Positions 1 to 7,839 of a stretch of 12,515 bases of DNA are shown one piece after another (position 1 is the stretch's first letter; the number at the start of each line of letters is the position of its first letter). Below the pieces are notes generated by a model. It was not told the DNA's origin, ran no database searches, and saw nothing but the letters and a program-made list of their open reading frames with translations. The stretch spans positions 1 to 12,515 of the forward strand of contig CAJWVP010000044.1 in the NCBI GenBank assembly GCA_913048145.1, written 5' to 3'. The position numbers and the translations under genes are program-made. This DNA is from an uncultured Rhodospirillaceae bacterium. GTDB lineage: Bacteria > Pseudomonadota > Alphaproteobacteria > Rhodospirillales > Casp-alpha2.

Positions 1-21
1 TGGCAGCCCTTCCTTAAAGAT

Positions 22-27
22 GGAGGA
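22..27 (+). promoter_or_regulatory. Ribosome binding site that sets the GT9 start
   Basis: GGAGGA lies 10 nt before the ATG at 38. The other in-frame ATG at 20 has no purine-rich Shine-Dalgarno before it and itself overlaps this motif. I therefore place the GT9 start at 38, six codons inside the longest possible reading frame. Confidence 0.6.
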
Positions 28-37
28 CCAACCCCTC

Positions 38-1054
38 ATGGCTAAGCACCCGCCAAACGCCGGGGGCGCGCTGACGCGCAACCGTCTACGCGTCCTGATC
101 ATTAAGACGGGCCACAGCGAAACACTGGATCCAGACCCTTCCAGTATCGCGAGCTTGGGGGATGTCCTGCGCTCGACAGTTATCCTGCACCTGTTCCCAC
201 CGACAACCCACGAAGTGATCTGGTTGACCGACCCCTCGGCGGGCGCGCTTCTAGACGGTGTCGCCGGTGTCGATACGGTACTGTCCTATGGTCCGTTGAC
301 GCATGACCGGTTGGTGCGCATGACCTTCGACGTGGTGGTCAATCTGGAGAAGTCAGCGGAACTATGCTTGCTCGCGGCAACCATTCCTGCGGAACGCCGA
401 TTTGGTTTCGGACGCATCGACGGCGATGGCGATCTTATCGCGTATCCCGGCGCTGAACGTGCTCTCGAATTGTGCCTGGATATATCTGCCAAACAAGCCG
501 ACGGCATGTCCTGGTCGGCGCACTTGTTCTCCATATTCGGTGCTGATTACGCCGGCCAGCCCTATCTCATTCATCCGGGCGAGGCCGTCGCCGACCTGTT
601 GGATATTGGCCTTAACCACAAGGTGGGGGTCAAATTCCCCCTAAAACGGTGGCCGGAAGCTAATTGGCAGGCCCTCCATGATCGGTTAGCGCCCGGCCAC
701 CACGTCGGTTGGCAGGAATCGCCCGCGGACGTTCGCGGTTACGTCGATTGGGTTCAAGGCTGCAAGGTCGTGGTTACTAACGATTCTCTGGGAATGCATA
801 TCGCTATGGGCCTCGGCAAGAAGGTGATCGCGCTGTTCGGTCCGACGGCCGCCAGCGAAATCCACGATGCGCCGAACCTGATGAAAGTTTTCCCTAACGT
901 CGATTGGCCGCGTCTACCTTGCCTTAAGTCCCACGATTGCGCCCTTGGTACACCGTGCATGGAACGGATCGCGGTGGAGCATGTCGCGAAGACCGTTGAA
1001 CGGATTTTGAGGTGTCCGGTGGATACCTCCCATGATGCAGGAGCACGACCATGA
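38..1054 (+). CDS. GT9 family glycosyltransferase (ADP-heptose:LPS heptosyltransferase-like)
   Basis: A 338-residue protein resembling the GT-B fold family GT9, which moves heptose or a related sugar from a nucleotide-activated donor onto a lipid- or protein-bound acceptor in the cytoplasm. The N-terminus has the typical first strand RVLIIKTG (about residues 18-25). The second half carries KRWPEANWQAL (about 203-213) and the family donor-site signature: DSLGMH at about 249-254, then LFGPT at about 266-270. Three cysteines (about 295, 301, 307) near the C-terminus follow a spacing often seen in this family. A Shine-Dalgarno GGAGGA at 22-27 supports the ATG at 38 over the one at 20. The stop overlaps the next start by 4 bp, so it is probably translationally coupled to the first radical SAM gene. 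The sugar and acceptor cannot be read from sequence. Context suggests a flagellar or surface glycan. Family confident, substrate unknown. Confidence 0.85.
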   Translation: MAKHPPNAGGALTRNRLRVLIIKTGHSETLDPDPSSIASLGDVLRSTVILHLFPPTTHEVIWLTDPSAGALLDGVAGVDTVLSYGPLTHDRLVRMTFDVVVNLEKSAELCLLAATIPAERRFGFGRIDGDGDLIAYPGAERALELCLDISAKQADGMSWSAHLFSIFGADYAGQPYLIHPGEAVADLLDIGLNHKVGVKFPLKRWPEANWQALHDRLAPGHHVGWQESPADVRGYVDWVQGCKVVVTNDSLGMHIAMGLGKKVIALFGPTAASEIHDAPNLMKVFPNVDWPRLPCLKSHDCALGTPCMERIAVEHVAKTVERILRCPVDTSHDAGARP

Positions 1055-2109
1055 CCGGTCTTCAGCTGGACGGCTCGAAAATTCACCATCATATGGAGGC
1101 CCTGGCGCGCTGGAAACGCGGCGAGAAAATCTATCCACTTCTGGTTGAGGTCAGTCCCACCAACGGCTGCAACCACGCTTGTCTGTTCTGCGCCTACGAC
1201 TACATCCACCGCGACAATACGTTCCTCAATGCGGATCGCCTGATCGAGATTTATGCTGAGCTGAGGGCACTTGGCACCAAATCCTTGTTCTACTCCGGTG
1301 AAGGCGAACCACTGCTGCATAAACGCATCGGCGATATCATGAAGGCCGCCGCTGAATTGGGCTTCGATCAGGCGCTCAATACCAACGCAACGGCGCTCAA
1401 GGGTAAGCTTATGGAGCGTATCCTGCCGCATATGACCTTCGTCCGGGTGAGCTTGAATGGTGTTACGGCGGCGGATTATGGTCGCGTCCACGTTGTGCCA
1501 GAAACCCATTTCGAGATGGTGATGACGAATATTAAAGCCGCCGTCGAACTAAAGTACCAGCTCGGTCTGCAAACCACCATCGGCGTGCAGTGCGTTTATC
1601 TGAACCAGCCGATCGAGGATCTCGTGGATCAGGCCAGAAGGGTGCGCGATCTGGGGGTCGATTACTACAGCGTCAAACAATTCAACCCGCACCCGGAGAA
1701 CCCCTTCGCGCTGGACCTCCCAACGCCGCCGGCGGATGACTTCGCACCGGTCCTCGAGGTCGCGACCGAGGACTTCCATGTTCATGGCCGATTGGGGCTC
1801 ATGGACCCCGCCAGCGCGAAGCGCCCCTATAAGCAGTGCCTGTCGCTACCATTCTTCGCCGAGATCGTCGCCAACGGCGAAGTCTACACCTGCGGGCCGC
1901 ACCTGGGCGAAAAAGATTTTTGCTACGGCAACATCCATGACATGGACTTCACCACGCTTTGGAGCGACGCAAACCGCGACAAGGTGGAGGCCTACATCCG
2001 GCGCATCGACGACCTCGACCATGTCTGCATGCCGAACTGCCGCCTCGACGGTATCAACCGAGCGCTCTGGGATCTGCAGAATCCGCCCGACCACGTGAAC
2101 TTCATCTGA
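1051..2109 (+). CDS. Radical SAM protein with SPASM/Twitch-like auxiliary domain (first of tandem pair)
   Basis: A 352-residue radical SAM enzyme. C40-x3-C44-x2-C47 is the canonical ligand set for the SAM-cleaving [4Fe-4S] cluster, and GEGEP at 83-87 is the glycine-rich SAM-binding segment that follows it. The C-terminal part holds further cysteines (C263, C281, C291, C326, C330), fitting a SPASM or Twitch-type domain with an auxiliary Fe-S cluster. Such enzymes do radical chemistry on peptides, sugars or other small molecules; the substrate here is unknown. It starts in an ATGA overlap with the GT9 gene, with AGGAG at 1039-1043 as ribosome site. It is clearly homologous to the next gene: both have LDGSK at residues 6-10, the three core cysteines at identical positions, and end in NPPDHVNFI. 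Sitting between a glycosyltransferase and a methyltransferase, it more plausibly acts on a glycan precursor or glycosylated protein than on a ribosomal peptide, as no small precursor-peptide gene is visible. Confidence 0.9.
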   Translation: MTGLQLDGSKIHHHMEALARWKRGEKIYPLLVEVSPTNGCNHACLFCAYDYIHRDNTFLNADRLIEIYAELRALGTKSLFYSGEGEPLLHKRIGDIMKAAAELGFDQALNTNATALKGKLMERILPHMTFVRVSLNGVTAADYGRVHVVPETHFEMVMTNIKAAVELKYQLGLQTTIGVQCVYLNQPIEDLVDQARRVRDLGVDYYSVKQFNPHPENPFALDLPTPPADDFAPVLEVATEDFHVHGRLGLMDPASAKRPYKQCLSLPFFAEIVANGEVYTCGPHLGEKDFCYGNIHDMDFTTLWSDANRDKVEAYIRRIDDLDHVCMPNCRLDGINRALWDLQNPPDHVNFI

Positions 2110-2120
2110 GGGAGCCCGCC

Positions 2121-3185
2121 ATGACTAACCTATTCCTGGACGGATCCAAGCTATTTCATCAACTTGACAGACTCGAGTCGTGGACCCGCGGCGAACCAAT
2201 CGCGCCTGTTCATGCGGAGGTCGGCATCACGTCAAAATGCAATCAGCGCTGCTACTTCTGCTACGCCGATCATCTGGACCACAAGATGGGCACATTGCAA
2301 CGCGACATGCTGATGCAGTTGATGGGAGACCTGGGCGCCACCGGTATCCGCAGCTGTCTGTTCGCCGGGGATGGCGAGCCACTGAGCCACAAGGACTGCG
2401 TGGATGCCGTCATCGCCGGCGTCGAGGCCGGTGTGGACATGGCCGTCAATTCAAACGGCGTCCTGCTGAGCGAGTCTATGGCGGAAGTGATGCTTCCATA
2501 TCTCACGTGGATGCGGTTTTCTATCATGGGTCATGACGCCGAAACCTATTCAAAAATTCACGTCACGAACCCTCGGGACCTAGAGAAGGCACTCGCTAAC
2601 ATCACCATGGCCGCCGACATCAAGAAACGCCGGAACCTCAACGTCACCATCGGGATCCAAAGCGTTCTGATGCCGGAGAACGGTCATGGCCTGGCCATAC
2701 TGGCAGAGAAGGCGCGACAAACTGGTGCCGACTATTTCGTCATCAAGCCGTTCAGCTACAACCCGCTTAACGAATACGACGGCGGTCGGCCCCTGGACCT
2801 TGTTCGCGAGTTTGAAAACGTTCTTCACGAGGCGGAAGCGCTGACGACCGATGACTTCACCGTGATCGTACGCCGGAATACCTTCTCCGATAACGGGGTG
2901 CGTGATTACGATAAATGCTTGGGCCTGCCATTCATCACCCAGATCGCCGCCGACGGGAAGGTCTATAGTTGCTGCCCATTCTTTGGCAATGAGGATTACG
3001 AACTGGGCGACCTGCATGAGCACCGATTCCAAGACCTGTGGTTCAGTGACAAGGCCGAAGCCGTCCGGAAGCGCGTTGAGGAAACCCAGGACGTCCACGC
3101 ATGCATGACCTTTTGCCGACACCACCAGATCAACCGCCAACTGTGGCAGCTTAAGAACCCGCCGGACCATGTGAATTTCATCTAG
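2121..3185 (+). CDS. Radical SAM protein with SPASM/Twitch-like auxiliary domain (second of tandem pair)
   Basis: A 354-residue paralogue of the preceding gene. The core motif is C40-x3-C44-x2-C47 and the SAM-binding segment is GDGEP at 83-87. The auxiliary region has C266, the adjacent pair C284-C285, and C328-x3-C332. It lacks the extra cysteine seen at 291 in its neighbour and has the CC pair instead, so its auxiliary cluster may be coordinated differently. The frame stays open upstream to 1959, but that part lies inside the previous gene. The ATG at 2121 has GAGGGAG at 2108-2114 before it, gives 354 residues (neighbour 352), and aligns LDGSK at 6-10 in both. The gap to the previous stop is 11 nt, so they are surely co-transcribed. 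Substrate unknown; the two may act in sequence on one intermediate or on two related ones. Confidence 0.9.
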   Translation: MTNLFLDGSKLFHQLDRLESWTRGEPIAPVHAEVGITSKCNQRCYFCYADHLDHKMGTLQRDMLMQLMGDLGATGIRSCLFAGDGEPLSHKDCVDAVIAGVEAGVDMAVNSNGVLLSESMAEVMLPYLTWMRFSIMGHDAETYSKIHVTNPRDLEKALANITMAADIKKRRNLNVTIGIQSVLMPENGHGLAILAEKARQTGADYFVIKPFSYNPLNEYDGGRPLDLVREFENVLHEAEALTTDDFTVIVRRNTFSDNGVRDYDKCLGLPFITQIAADGKVYSCCPFFGNEDYELGDLHEHRFQDLWFSDKAEAVRKRVEETQDVHACMTFCRHHQINRQLWQLKNPPDHVNFI

Positions 3186-3208
3186 GCGATGGAACGGACA
3201 GCCGCGCC

Positions 3209-4048
3209 TTGAAACTCTTCTGCCCCACCTGCGGCCCCAACTGCCCATCACGCCCTTACGACATCCGATCGGGTTATGTACTGCGCCGGTGTACCGCTTG
3301 CGGCCTGGTGTTCATGGAAGAATTGACCGAAGCGGTGAACGCCGATTTCTACGAGGACGTGGCCGAGCAAGCTGGCGGCGACGCTATCGAATACTGGAGT
3401 TTCCCGGACAAGTTCGACGCCTACCGTCCCGTTTTCGAGGGTTTCTTCGAGGAGCGTTGGGATTTACTGCGCTCGGCCACGCCCAACATCCGTCGACTAT
3501 TAGACGTGGGATGCGGCTACGGTCTTTTCCTGCAGTACGCCGCACGCCAGGGACCGACCTGCGTGGGGTTAGAACTCGACCCAACGGTCGCCACCCATGC
3601 CCGCGAAGCCTATGGCTTGGATGTGCGATCCATCCGCGTCGAGGACTTCTACGACGATACACCCTTCGATGCCATCGTCATGGCCGATGTCCTTGAACAT
3701 CTACCCGACGCGAAGGAGGTCTTGACCTCATGCCGCCAGCTTCTCGCACCGGATGGCGTGTTGTTCATCCAGGTTCCCAATGTACTTGGCTTCAAACTAC
3801 CTTGGGGCCAAGGCTGGGGGCTGCCACATCACATTTGGCAGTTCTCCCGATCCAGTCTTCGTCAACTCCTAAACGCCGCCGGCTTCCAAATCGCCAGCAT
3901 GCAAACAGGCATCATGGGCGTCATCGGTGTCTACGAACGCGGTGGCCCCAGTTGGTCGGACCAGATCAATTGGAGCCTTGCGCGCACCCTTGGCATAGGC
4001 AACAGGCTGGCCGTCGTGGCTATTCCCCATAGGGCGGAAAATCCATGA
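3209..4048 (+). CDS. Class I SAM-dependent methyltransferase with N-terminal zinc ribbon
   Basis: A 279-residue protein. The N-terminus has two cysteine pairs, C5-x2-C8 and C28-x2-C31, that look like a small zinc ribbon. A Rossmann methyltransferase domain follows: LLDVGCGYG at about 97-105 is motif I for SAM binding, LELD around 121-124 is the acidic ribose-binding turn, and ADVLEHL at 159-165 is the usual motif after strand 4. PHHIWQFS at 206-213 is typical of related sugar and natural-product methyltransferases (Methyltransf_23-type). The start is TTG: no ATG or GTG is available in frame between the previous stop (3183-3185) and the first cysteine pair, and starting later would remove the ribbon. 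The Shine-Dalgarno is weak. It begins 23 nt after the second radical SAM gene and overlaps the next gene by ATGA. O-, N- or C-methylation of a sugar is the most natural role, inferred from context only. Confidence 0.85.
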   Translation: MKLFCPTCGPNCPSRPYDIRSGYVLRRCTACGLVFMEELTEAVNADFYEDVAEQAGGDAIEYWSFPDKFDAYRPVFEGFFEERWDLLRSATPNIRRLLDVGCGYGLFLQYAARQGPTCVGLELDPTVATHAREAYGLDVRSIRVEDFYDDTPFDAIVMADVLEHLPDAKEVLTSCRQLLAPDGVLFIQVPNVLGFKLPWGQGWGLPHHIWQFSRSSLRQLLNAAGFQIASMQTGIMGVIGVYERGGPSWSDQINWSLARTLGIGNRLAVVAIPHRAENP

Positions 4049-5124
4049 TTTGCGACGATCTGAGAACGACTAATGAACTCATGGACGCGGCGCTGGCCAA
4101 TCATCTAGCCGGCCGATATGGGTCGGCGCGATCCTTTTACACCCAAGTTCTGGCCCGGGAGCCAGATAACGCCGTAGCGCACATGAACTTAGGCACGGTG
4201 CTGCTGACCCTTGGGGAGTTTGAAGCGGGATGGCGCGAGTTTTCATGGCGGCGGCGTTTACAATCGAACCAGCTTCCCGTGTGGGACGGCACGCAATTGG
4301 ACGGCAAGGGGCTCCTTGTCCGTGGCGAACAAGGCGCCGGCGACAACATACAATTCATGCGCTACCTGCCTATGGTCTCGGCCATGGGCGGGCAAGTAAG
4401 CGCCCTGACCCTGCCCGGCATGAAACGATTGTTTTCGTCCATGTCCGAAAGCGCGACGATCCTGGAACCTGGCGACCAGGCCAGCGAACTACATGTGGAA
4501 ATTCCGATCATGGATCTTCCAGGCGTTCTCGGCACGACATCGGACACCATTCCCGCTCCAATACCCTACTTGCGTGCCGAACCAGAGCTCGCAGAAAATT
4601 GGCGATTGCGTCTCGGTCCCGCCGAAGGCCTGAGAGTTGGATTGTGCTGGCAGGGCAATTCGGATAGGCCACGCGATGAGTTGCGGTCTGTCCCACTCAA
4701 TCGATTTGCACCGTTGATGTCGGTGCCTGGGACGGAGTGGTTCGGTCTTCAGGTCGGGTCAGGCGAAGACCAGGTGTCTAGTTTCAATGCACCTGGCTCA
4801 TTCGTGCATCTAGGGCCGCACCTCCGCGGCGGGCCAGATAAATTCATCAACGACGCCGCGGTAATGGAGCAACTGGATCTTGTAATCAGTGTCGACACGT
4901 CCGTTGCGCACCTGGCCGGGGCCATGGGCAAATCCGTATGGATCCTATTGGCCCGCGAAGCCGATTGGCGGTGGATGCTGGAGCGCCAAGATACCCCCTG
5001 GTATCCGACAGCCCGGCTGTTTCGCCAAACGGTATCCGGCGACTGGGAGGTACCCATATCGGAAATGACATCGGCGCTGGCGACAGAAGTCAACCGAAGG
5101 CATCAGGCAATAAATCCCCATTGA
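4045..5124 (+). CDS. Short TPR protein with GT-B glycosyltransferase domain
   Basis: A 359-residue member of the TPR-containing glycosyltransferase family. One good TPR (about residues 11-44) and a second that runs into it (about 45-66) precede the family hallmark: W63-REFSWRR, then VWDG, then RGEQGAGDNIQFMRYLP (about 93-109). The C-terminal half shows the GT9-like donor signature SVDTSVAHLAGA (about 282-293), then PWYP and RLFRQT near 318-329. It likely glycosylates a protein or glycan in the cytoplasm, with the TPRs as protein contact surface. The start overlaps the methyltransferase stop (ATGA at 4045-4048). It is a paralogue of the larger gene at 6043-7821, which has far more TPRs. Its last 35 bp overlap the 3' end of the opposing oxygenase gene, so this is the end of the + strand run. 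Donor and acceptor unknown. Confidence 0.85.
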   Translation: MICDDLRTTNELMDAALANHLAGRYGSARSFYTQVLAREPDNAVAHMNLGTVLLTLGEFEAGWREFSWRRRLQSNQLPVWDGTQLDGKGLLVRGEQGAGDNIQFMRYLPMVSAMGGQVSALTLPGMKRLFSSMSESATILEPGDQASELHVEIPIMDLPGVLGTTSDTIPAPIPYLRAEPELAENWRLRLGPAEGLRVGLCWQGNSDRPRDELRSVPLNRFAPLMSVPGTEWFGLQVGSGEDQVSSFNAPGSFVHLGPHLRGGPDKFINDAAVMEQLDLVISVDTSVAHLAGAMGKSVWILLAREADWRWMLERQDTPWYPTARLFRQTVSGDWEVPISEMTSALATEVNRRHQAINPH

Positions 5125-6046
5125 TCACCCATTCGTTAACCGGATTTCCGGAAAACCGTTTGTCAGGCTCAAGCGTCAAGGCGAAGGGGTTCGTCTGAAG
5201 GGTGTTCGACCCGCCAAAATCCCAGAACAAATGATCCCAGCCGAAACGTGAAATGTCTGCCTCCCAGCTCACCAAGCTGGGCAGGAGGTTGATCAACAAC
5301 ACATCGCGCTTCCCCCCGGCGCCATCGAGGCCGCGATGGAGAACCCGCGGCGCACCGAAGACCGTGGCGCCGCCGGCCTTAAGTTCGGGACGCCATATCT
5401 TGGGCAACGGCTGGCTGTCCGGTACAGCATCCCGCAGGTCTATGATCCGCTCTGAAAACTTAGGGAAGGCATAACCGTAACTGGCCATGCGCCTAGTCCC
5501 CTCCAAAGTAAGGAATTCCGTGCCCGGATGATCGGGGCCGCTGGGCGTAAGGTAAAGCATGATGTGAACTTGCGCCATGGGTTCCATGTCGCGATGCCAG
5601 CGGAACGAAATATGTGGCGAACCTCCGGTTTGGGTCCGGTAAAGCTGACACTGCACAACCCGGAAATGGCAGCCCATATAGGCTTCGATCATAGCCGTCG
5701 CCGGAGGCGAGAGAACATCGTGTAGCAACATACCCAAATCATGACGGAACGACGCATCCAAGGGCACGTTGGTGTTCGGCGGCGTGGGTTCCGTGATCGC
5801 ATGGTCGATCCGCCGTGAGATGCCCTCCGCTGCCGCGGGGTCCAGACAATCATGCCAGGCATCGACGCCGTCCTTGCCTAGCGCGCTGTTGACGATCGGC
5901 AGGTCGCCCTTGGCGGCGCCATAGACGCTTTGGCAAATGGTGTGATAGCCAGCGTGGGTTTCCTGGGGGTCGAGCGCCCGGAAAAATGCTTCAGTCTTCT
6001 GGTCGACAACCAGATGATCGCCGTCGCGGATGAACTCAACCTTCAT
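5090..6046 (-). CDS. Putative 2-oxoglutarate/Fe(II)-dependent oxygenase (PhyH-like)
   Basis: A 318-residue protein with the facial-triad pattern of non-haem Fe(II)/2-oxoglutarate oxygenases: H151-x-D153 in a WHRD context, a distal H237 in APRVLH, and R247 ten residues later at the usual 2-oxoglutarate position. The stretch between them (HIMLYLTP, then a GTEF/LEGT turn) fits the jelly-roll fold, closest in style to phytanoyl-CoA dioxygenase-like proteins. Such enzymes hydroxylate or oxidise small molecules, sugars or proteins while consuming 2-oxoglutarate and O2. The ATG overlaps the stop of the upstream TPR-glycosyltransferase by 4 bp, with AGAGG as a likely ribosome site, so the two are coupled. 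The 3' end overlaps the convergent TPR-GT gene by 35 bp. Pairing with a glycosyltransferase suggests oxidation of a sugar or of the modified protein; that is inference. The family call rests on motif spacing only. Confidence 0.7.
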   Translation of the reverse strand: MKVEFIRDGDHLVVDQKTEAFFRALDPQETHAGYHTICQSVYGAAKGDLPIVNSALGKDGVDAWHDCLDPAAAEGISRRIDHAITEPTPPNTNVPLDASFRHDLGMLLHDVLSPPATAMIEAYMGCHFRVVQCQLYRTQTGGSPHISFRWHRDMEPMAQVHIMLYLTPSGPDHPGTEFLTLEGTRRMASYGYAFPKFSERIIDLRDAVPDSQPLPKIWRPELKAGGATVFGAPRVLHRGLDGAGGKRDVLLINLLPSLVSWEADISRFGWDHLFWDFGGSNTLQTNPFALTLEPDKRFSGNPVNEWVINGDLLPDAFG

Positions 6047-7821
6047 GGCAGCCTCTTTTTAACCAACTCATGGAGCGCGACCGCACATGCGTTGACGGGG
6101 ACGGACCAGTTCCCCGGGGTGGTCTGTCGGAACAGCCGGAGTGACGGGTACCAGGGGCTGTCGGCGCGATCGTCCATCCAAAGGAAGCCTGTTGGTTGAG
6201 ACAATAGCGCAAACGCGGTCACGCCCAATGCTCCAGCCAAATGTAAAACCGAGGTATCGACGGAGATGACCATGTCGAGATTTGCGACCGCCGCCGCCGT
6301 GTCCGCAAAGTCTCCAAAGCCCCTGCCCAGGTCAACAACCTCGGGGGCCTTTTCGGCACCCGTCAACTGATCGTGATCGTGCCCTACCTGGAGTGAAAAG
6401 AACGTCACGCCGGGCACGTCAAATATGGGCCCCCAGGCCGATAAGGGGCAGGAACGCTTGTAATTATCGGGTCGTGTTGGACTACCCGACCAGACGATCC
6501 CGACCTTCACACCCGATGCCCTCGTCAATCGCGGATCAGGCACGATACCGCTAGGCGGTGTCAGGTAAGGCACGTCAGCTGGGACAGCGGTTTCAGACGT
6601 ACCAAACAGATAGGGCAAGCTCATCAACGGCGCATGCACATCAAAACCGCCAACGTCTGCACCCAACGGCAGGCAGGTCGAAACGCCCTCAACCTTTTCA
6701 AACAAGGATTGGAGTTCAGGGCGGCACTCAAGGGTCACCCGTGCGCCCTTGGCAGCAAGCAAGGGAACATAGCGAACAAACTGCAGGGCGTCGCCAAACC
6801 CCTGTTCGGCATGCACAAAGATGGACTTTTCGGCAATGTCGCCGCCGTCCCAAAGCGGTTCCGCGAATTCGCGCCGGAACGCAGAAAAAGTGGGCGTCCG
6901 CCATCGCCATTCGAACTCGCGCCAGCCATCGCGCATGTTGCCGCTCTGCAAAAGCGCGAGGGACAGGTTCCAATGCAGATCAACGCTTTCATGATCCCCG
7001 CGCAACATTTCCTGCCTAATGGCGTCCCTGAGAATGTCGATCGCACGATCTGGCTGCCCGAGTGATTGCCAGGCGCCTGCCAGATTACACTTCGCATCGA
7101 TATGCTCAGGCTCAATGACCAAGGCGCGTTCGAAGCTTTCGATGGCGTCTGCGTAGGCATCAAGCTGCTGATAGGCGTTGGCCAAATTGTAGTGGGCGTC
7201 GCCGTTACCCGGATCGAACTGGACCGCCTTCTCATATGGCGGCACGGCAGCACGAAAATTTCCGGCATCCGCATGGGCATTGCCCAGGTTGAACCACGCA
7301 CTAGGGTGATGAGGGTCGCGTTCAAGGGCCGCCATGTACTTCTCCTGAGCGGCCTCGGGCCGCCCTAGGCCCAGCAGCGCGTTTCCAAGATTGACATGGG
7401 CGTCGGGCAATTCGGCGATCAATTGCACTGCCTGCTCGCCGGTCCGTCGGGCCTCCTCGTGAAGGGCGAGGTCATTTAGGGCACTGGCCAGGTTGCTTGC
7501 CGCTATGCCAGCGCTCGGGTCCAATTCCAGGGCGCGTTCGAATTTCTTCACCGCATCATCGGGCCGGCCTGCCGCCTGCAAGGCGTTTCCAAGATTGATC
7601 AACGCGGGCCCATAATCCGGCGCCAGTTCGGTGGCGCGGGAAATTAACTCCACGGCCAATTCAAGATCGCCCGCCGTATGCATGACCACGCCGAGCAAAT
7701 TTAGAGCATCGACGTGATCGGGGTCCTTAGCGAGAATCTCGCGATAAATGGTTCCTGCAGCCAACATGTCGCCAGACTGATGCAGTTCCACGGCTCTCGC
7801 CAGTTCGTCGTCGACACCCAT
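6043..7821 (-). CDS. Large TPR protein with C-terminal GT-B glycosyltransferase domain
   Basis: A 592-residue protein. Residues 4 to about 300 form roughly eight consecutive TPRs with the typical pattern of NLGNAL and A..FERAL..DP elements (for example around 75-105, 141-171, 175-205 and 209-239). The C-terminal domain then has WREFEWRW at 300-307, EPLWDG at 321-326, HAEQGFGDALQFVRYVP at 337-353, and the donor-site signature SVDTSVLHLAGA at about 520-531, followed by PWYP and RLFRQT. This is the TPR-containing glycosyltransferase family, related in fold to GT9 and in architecture to O-GlcNAc transferase. TPR superhelices in such enzymes grip protein acceptors, so protein glycosylation is plausible but not proven. 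GGAGG at 7828-7832 (on the - strand, 6 nt before the ATG) supports the start. It heads a two-gene operon with the oxygenase and is divergent from the TPR-methyltransferase gene. Confidence 0.88.
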   Translation of the reverse strand: MGVDDELARAVELHQSGDMLAAGTIYREILAKDPDHVDALNLLGVVMHTAGDLELAVELISRATELAPDYGPALINLGNALQAAGRPDDAVKKFERALELDPSAGIAASNLASALNDLALHEEARRTGEQAVQLIAELPDAHVNLGNALLGLGRPEAAQEKYMAALERDPHHPSAWFNLGNAHADAGNFRAAVPPYEKAVQFDPGNGDAHYNLANAYQQLDAYADAIESFERALVIEPEHIDAKCNLAGAWQSLGQPDRAIDILRDAIRQEMLRGDHESVDLHWNLSLALLQSGNMRDGWREFEWRWRTPTFSAFRREFAEPLWDGGDIAEKSIFVHAEQGFGDALQFVRYVPLLAAKGARVTLECRPELQSLFEKVEGVSTCLPLGADVGGFDVHAPLMSLPYLFGTSETAVPADVPYLTPPSGIVPDPRLTRASGVKVGIVWSGSPTRPDNYKRSCPLSAWGPIFDVPGVTFFSLQVGHDHDQLTGAEKAPEVVDLGRGFGDFADTAAAVANLDMVISVDTSVLHLAGALGVTAFALLSQPTGFLWMDDRADSPWYPSLRLFRQTTPGNWSVPVNACAVALHELVKKRLP

Positions 7822-7839
7822 TTGCGGCCTCCAGTGCTT

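Noticed and set aside
3..17. Possible last five codons of an upstream gene ending in TAA at 15-17.
   Set aside because: Five codons cannot be distinguished from chance; no family signal.
20..37. Upstream ATG at 20 as the GT9 start.
   Set aside because: It has no ribosome site, and the strong GGAGGA at 22-27 points to the ATG at 38.
754..1509. Long - strand open frame (251 codons) across the GT9/radical SAM junction.
   Set aside because: It is antisense to two well-supported genes and has no recognisable motif.
1959..2120. Extension of the second radical SAM gene upstream to an ATG at 1959.
   Set aside because: It would overlap the first radical SAM gene by 151 bp; the paralogue alignment and ribosome site place the start at 2121.
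1051..3185. RiPP maturation system (radical SAM/SPASM with a precursor peptide).
   Set aside because: No short precursor-like gene, recognition-element protein or peptidase/transporter is visible nearby; context favours glycan or flagellin modification.
2580..3251. - strand open frame of 223 codons.
   Set aside because: Antisense shadow of the second radical SAM gene; no domain features.
6735..7325. - strand open frame of 196 codons within the large TPR-GT.
   Set aside because: Alternate frame inside a gene with clear TPR and GT motifs.
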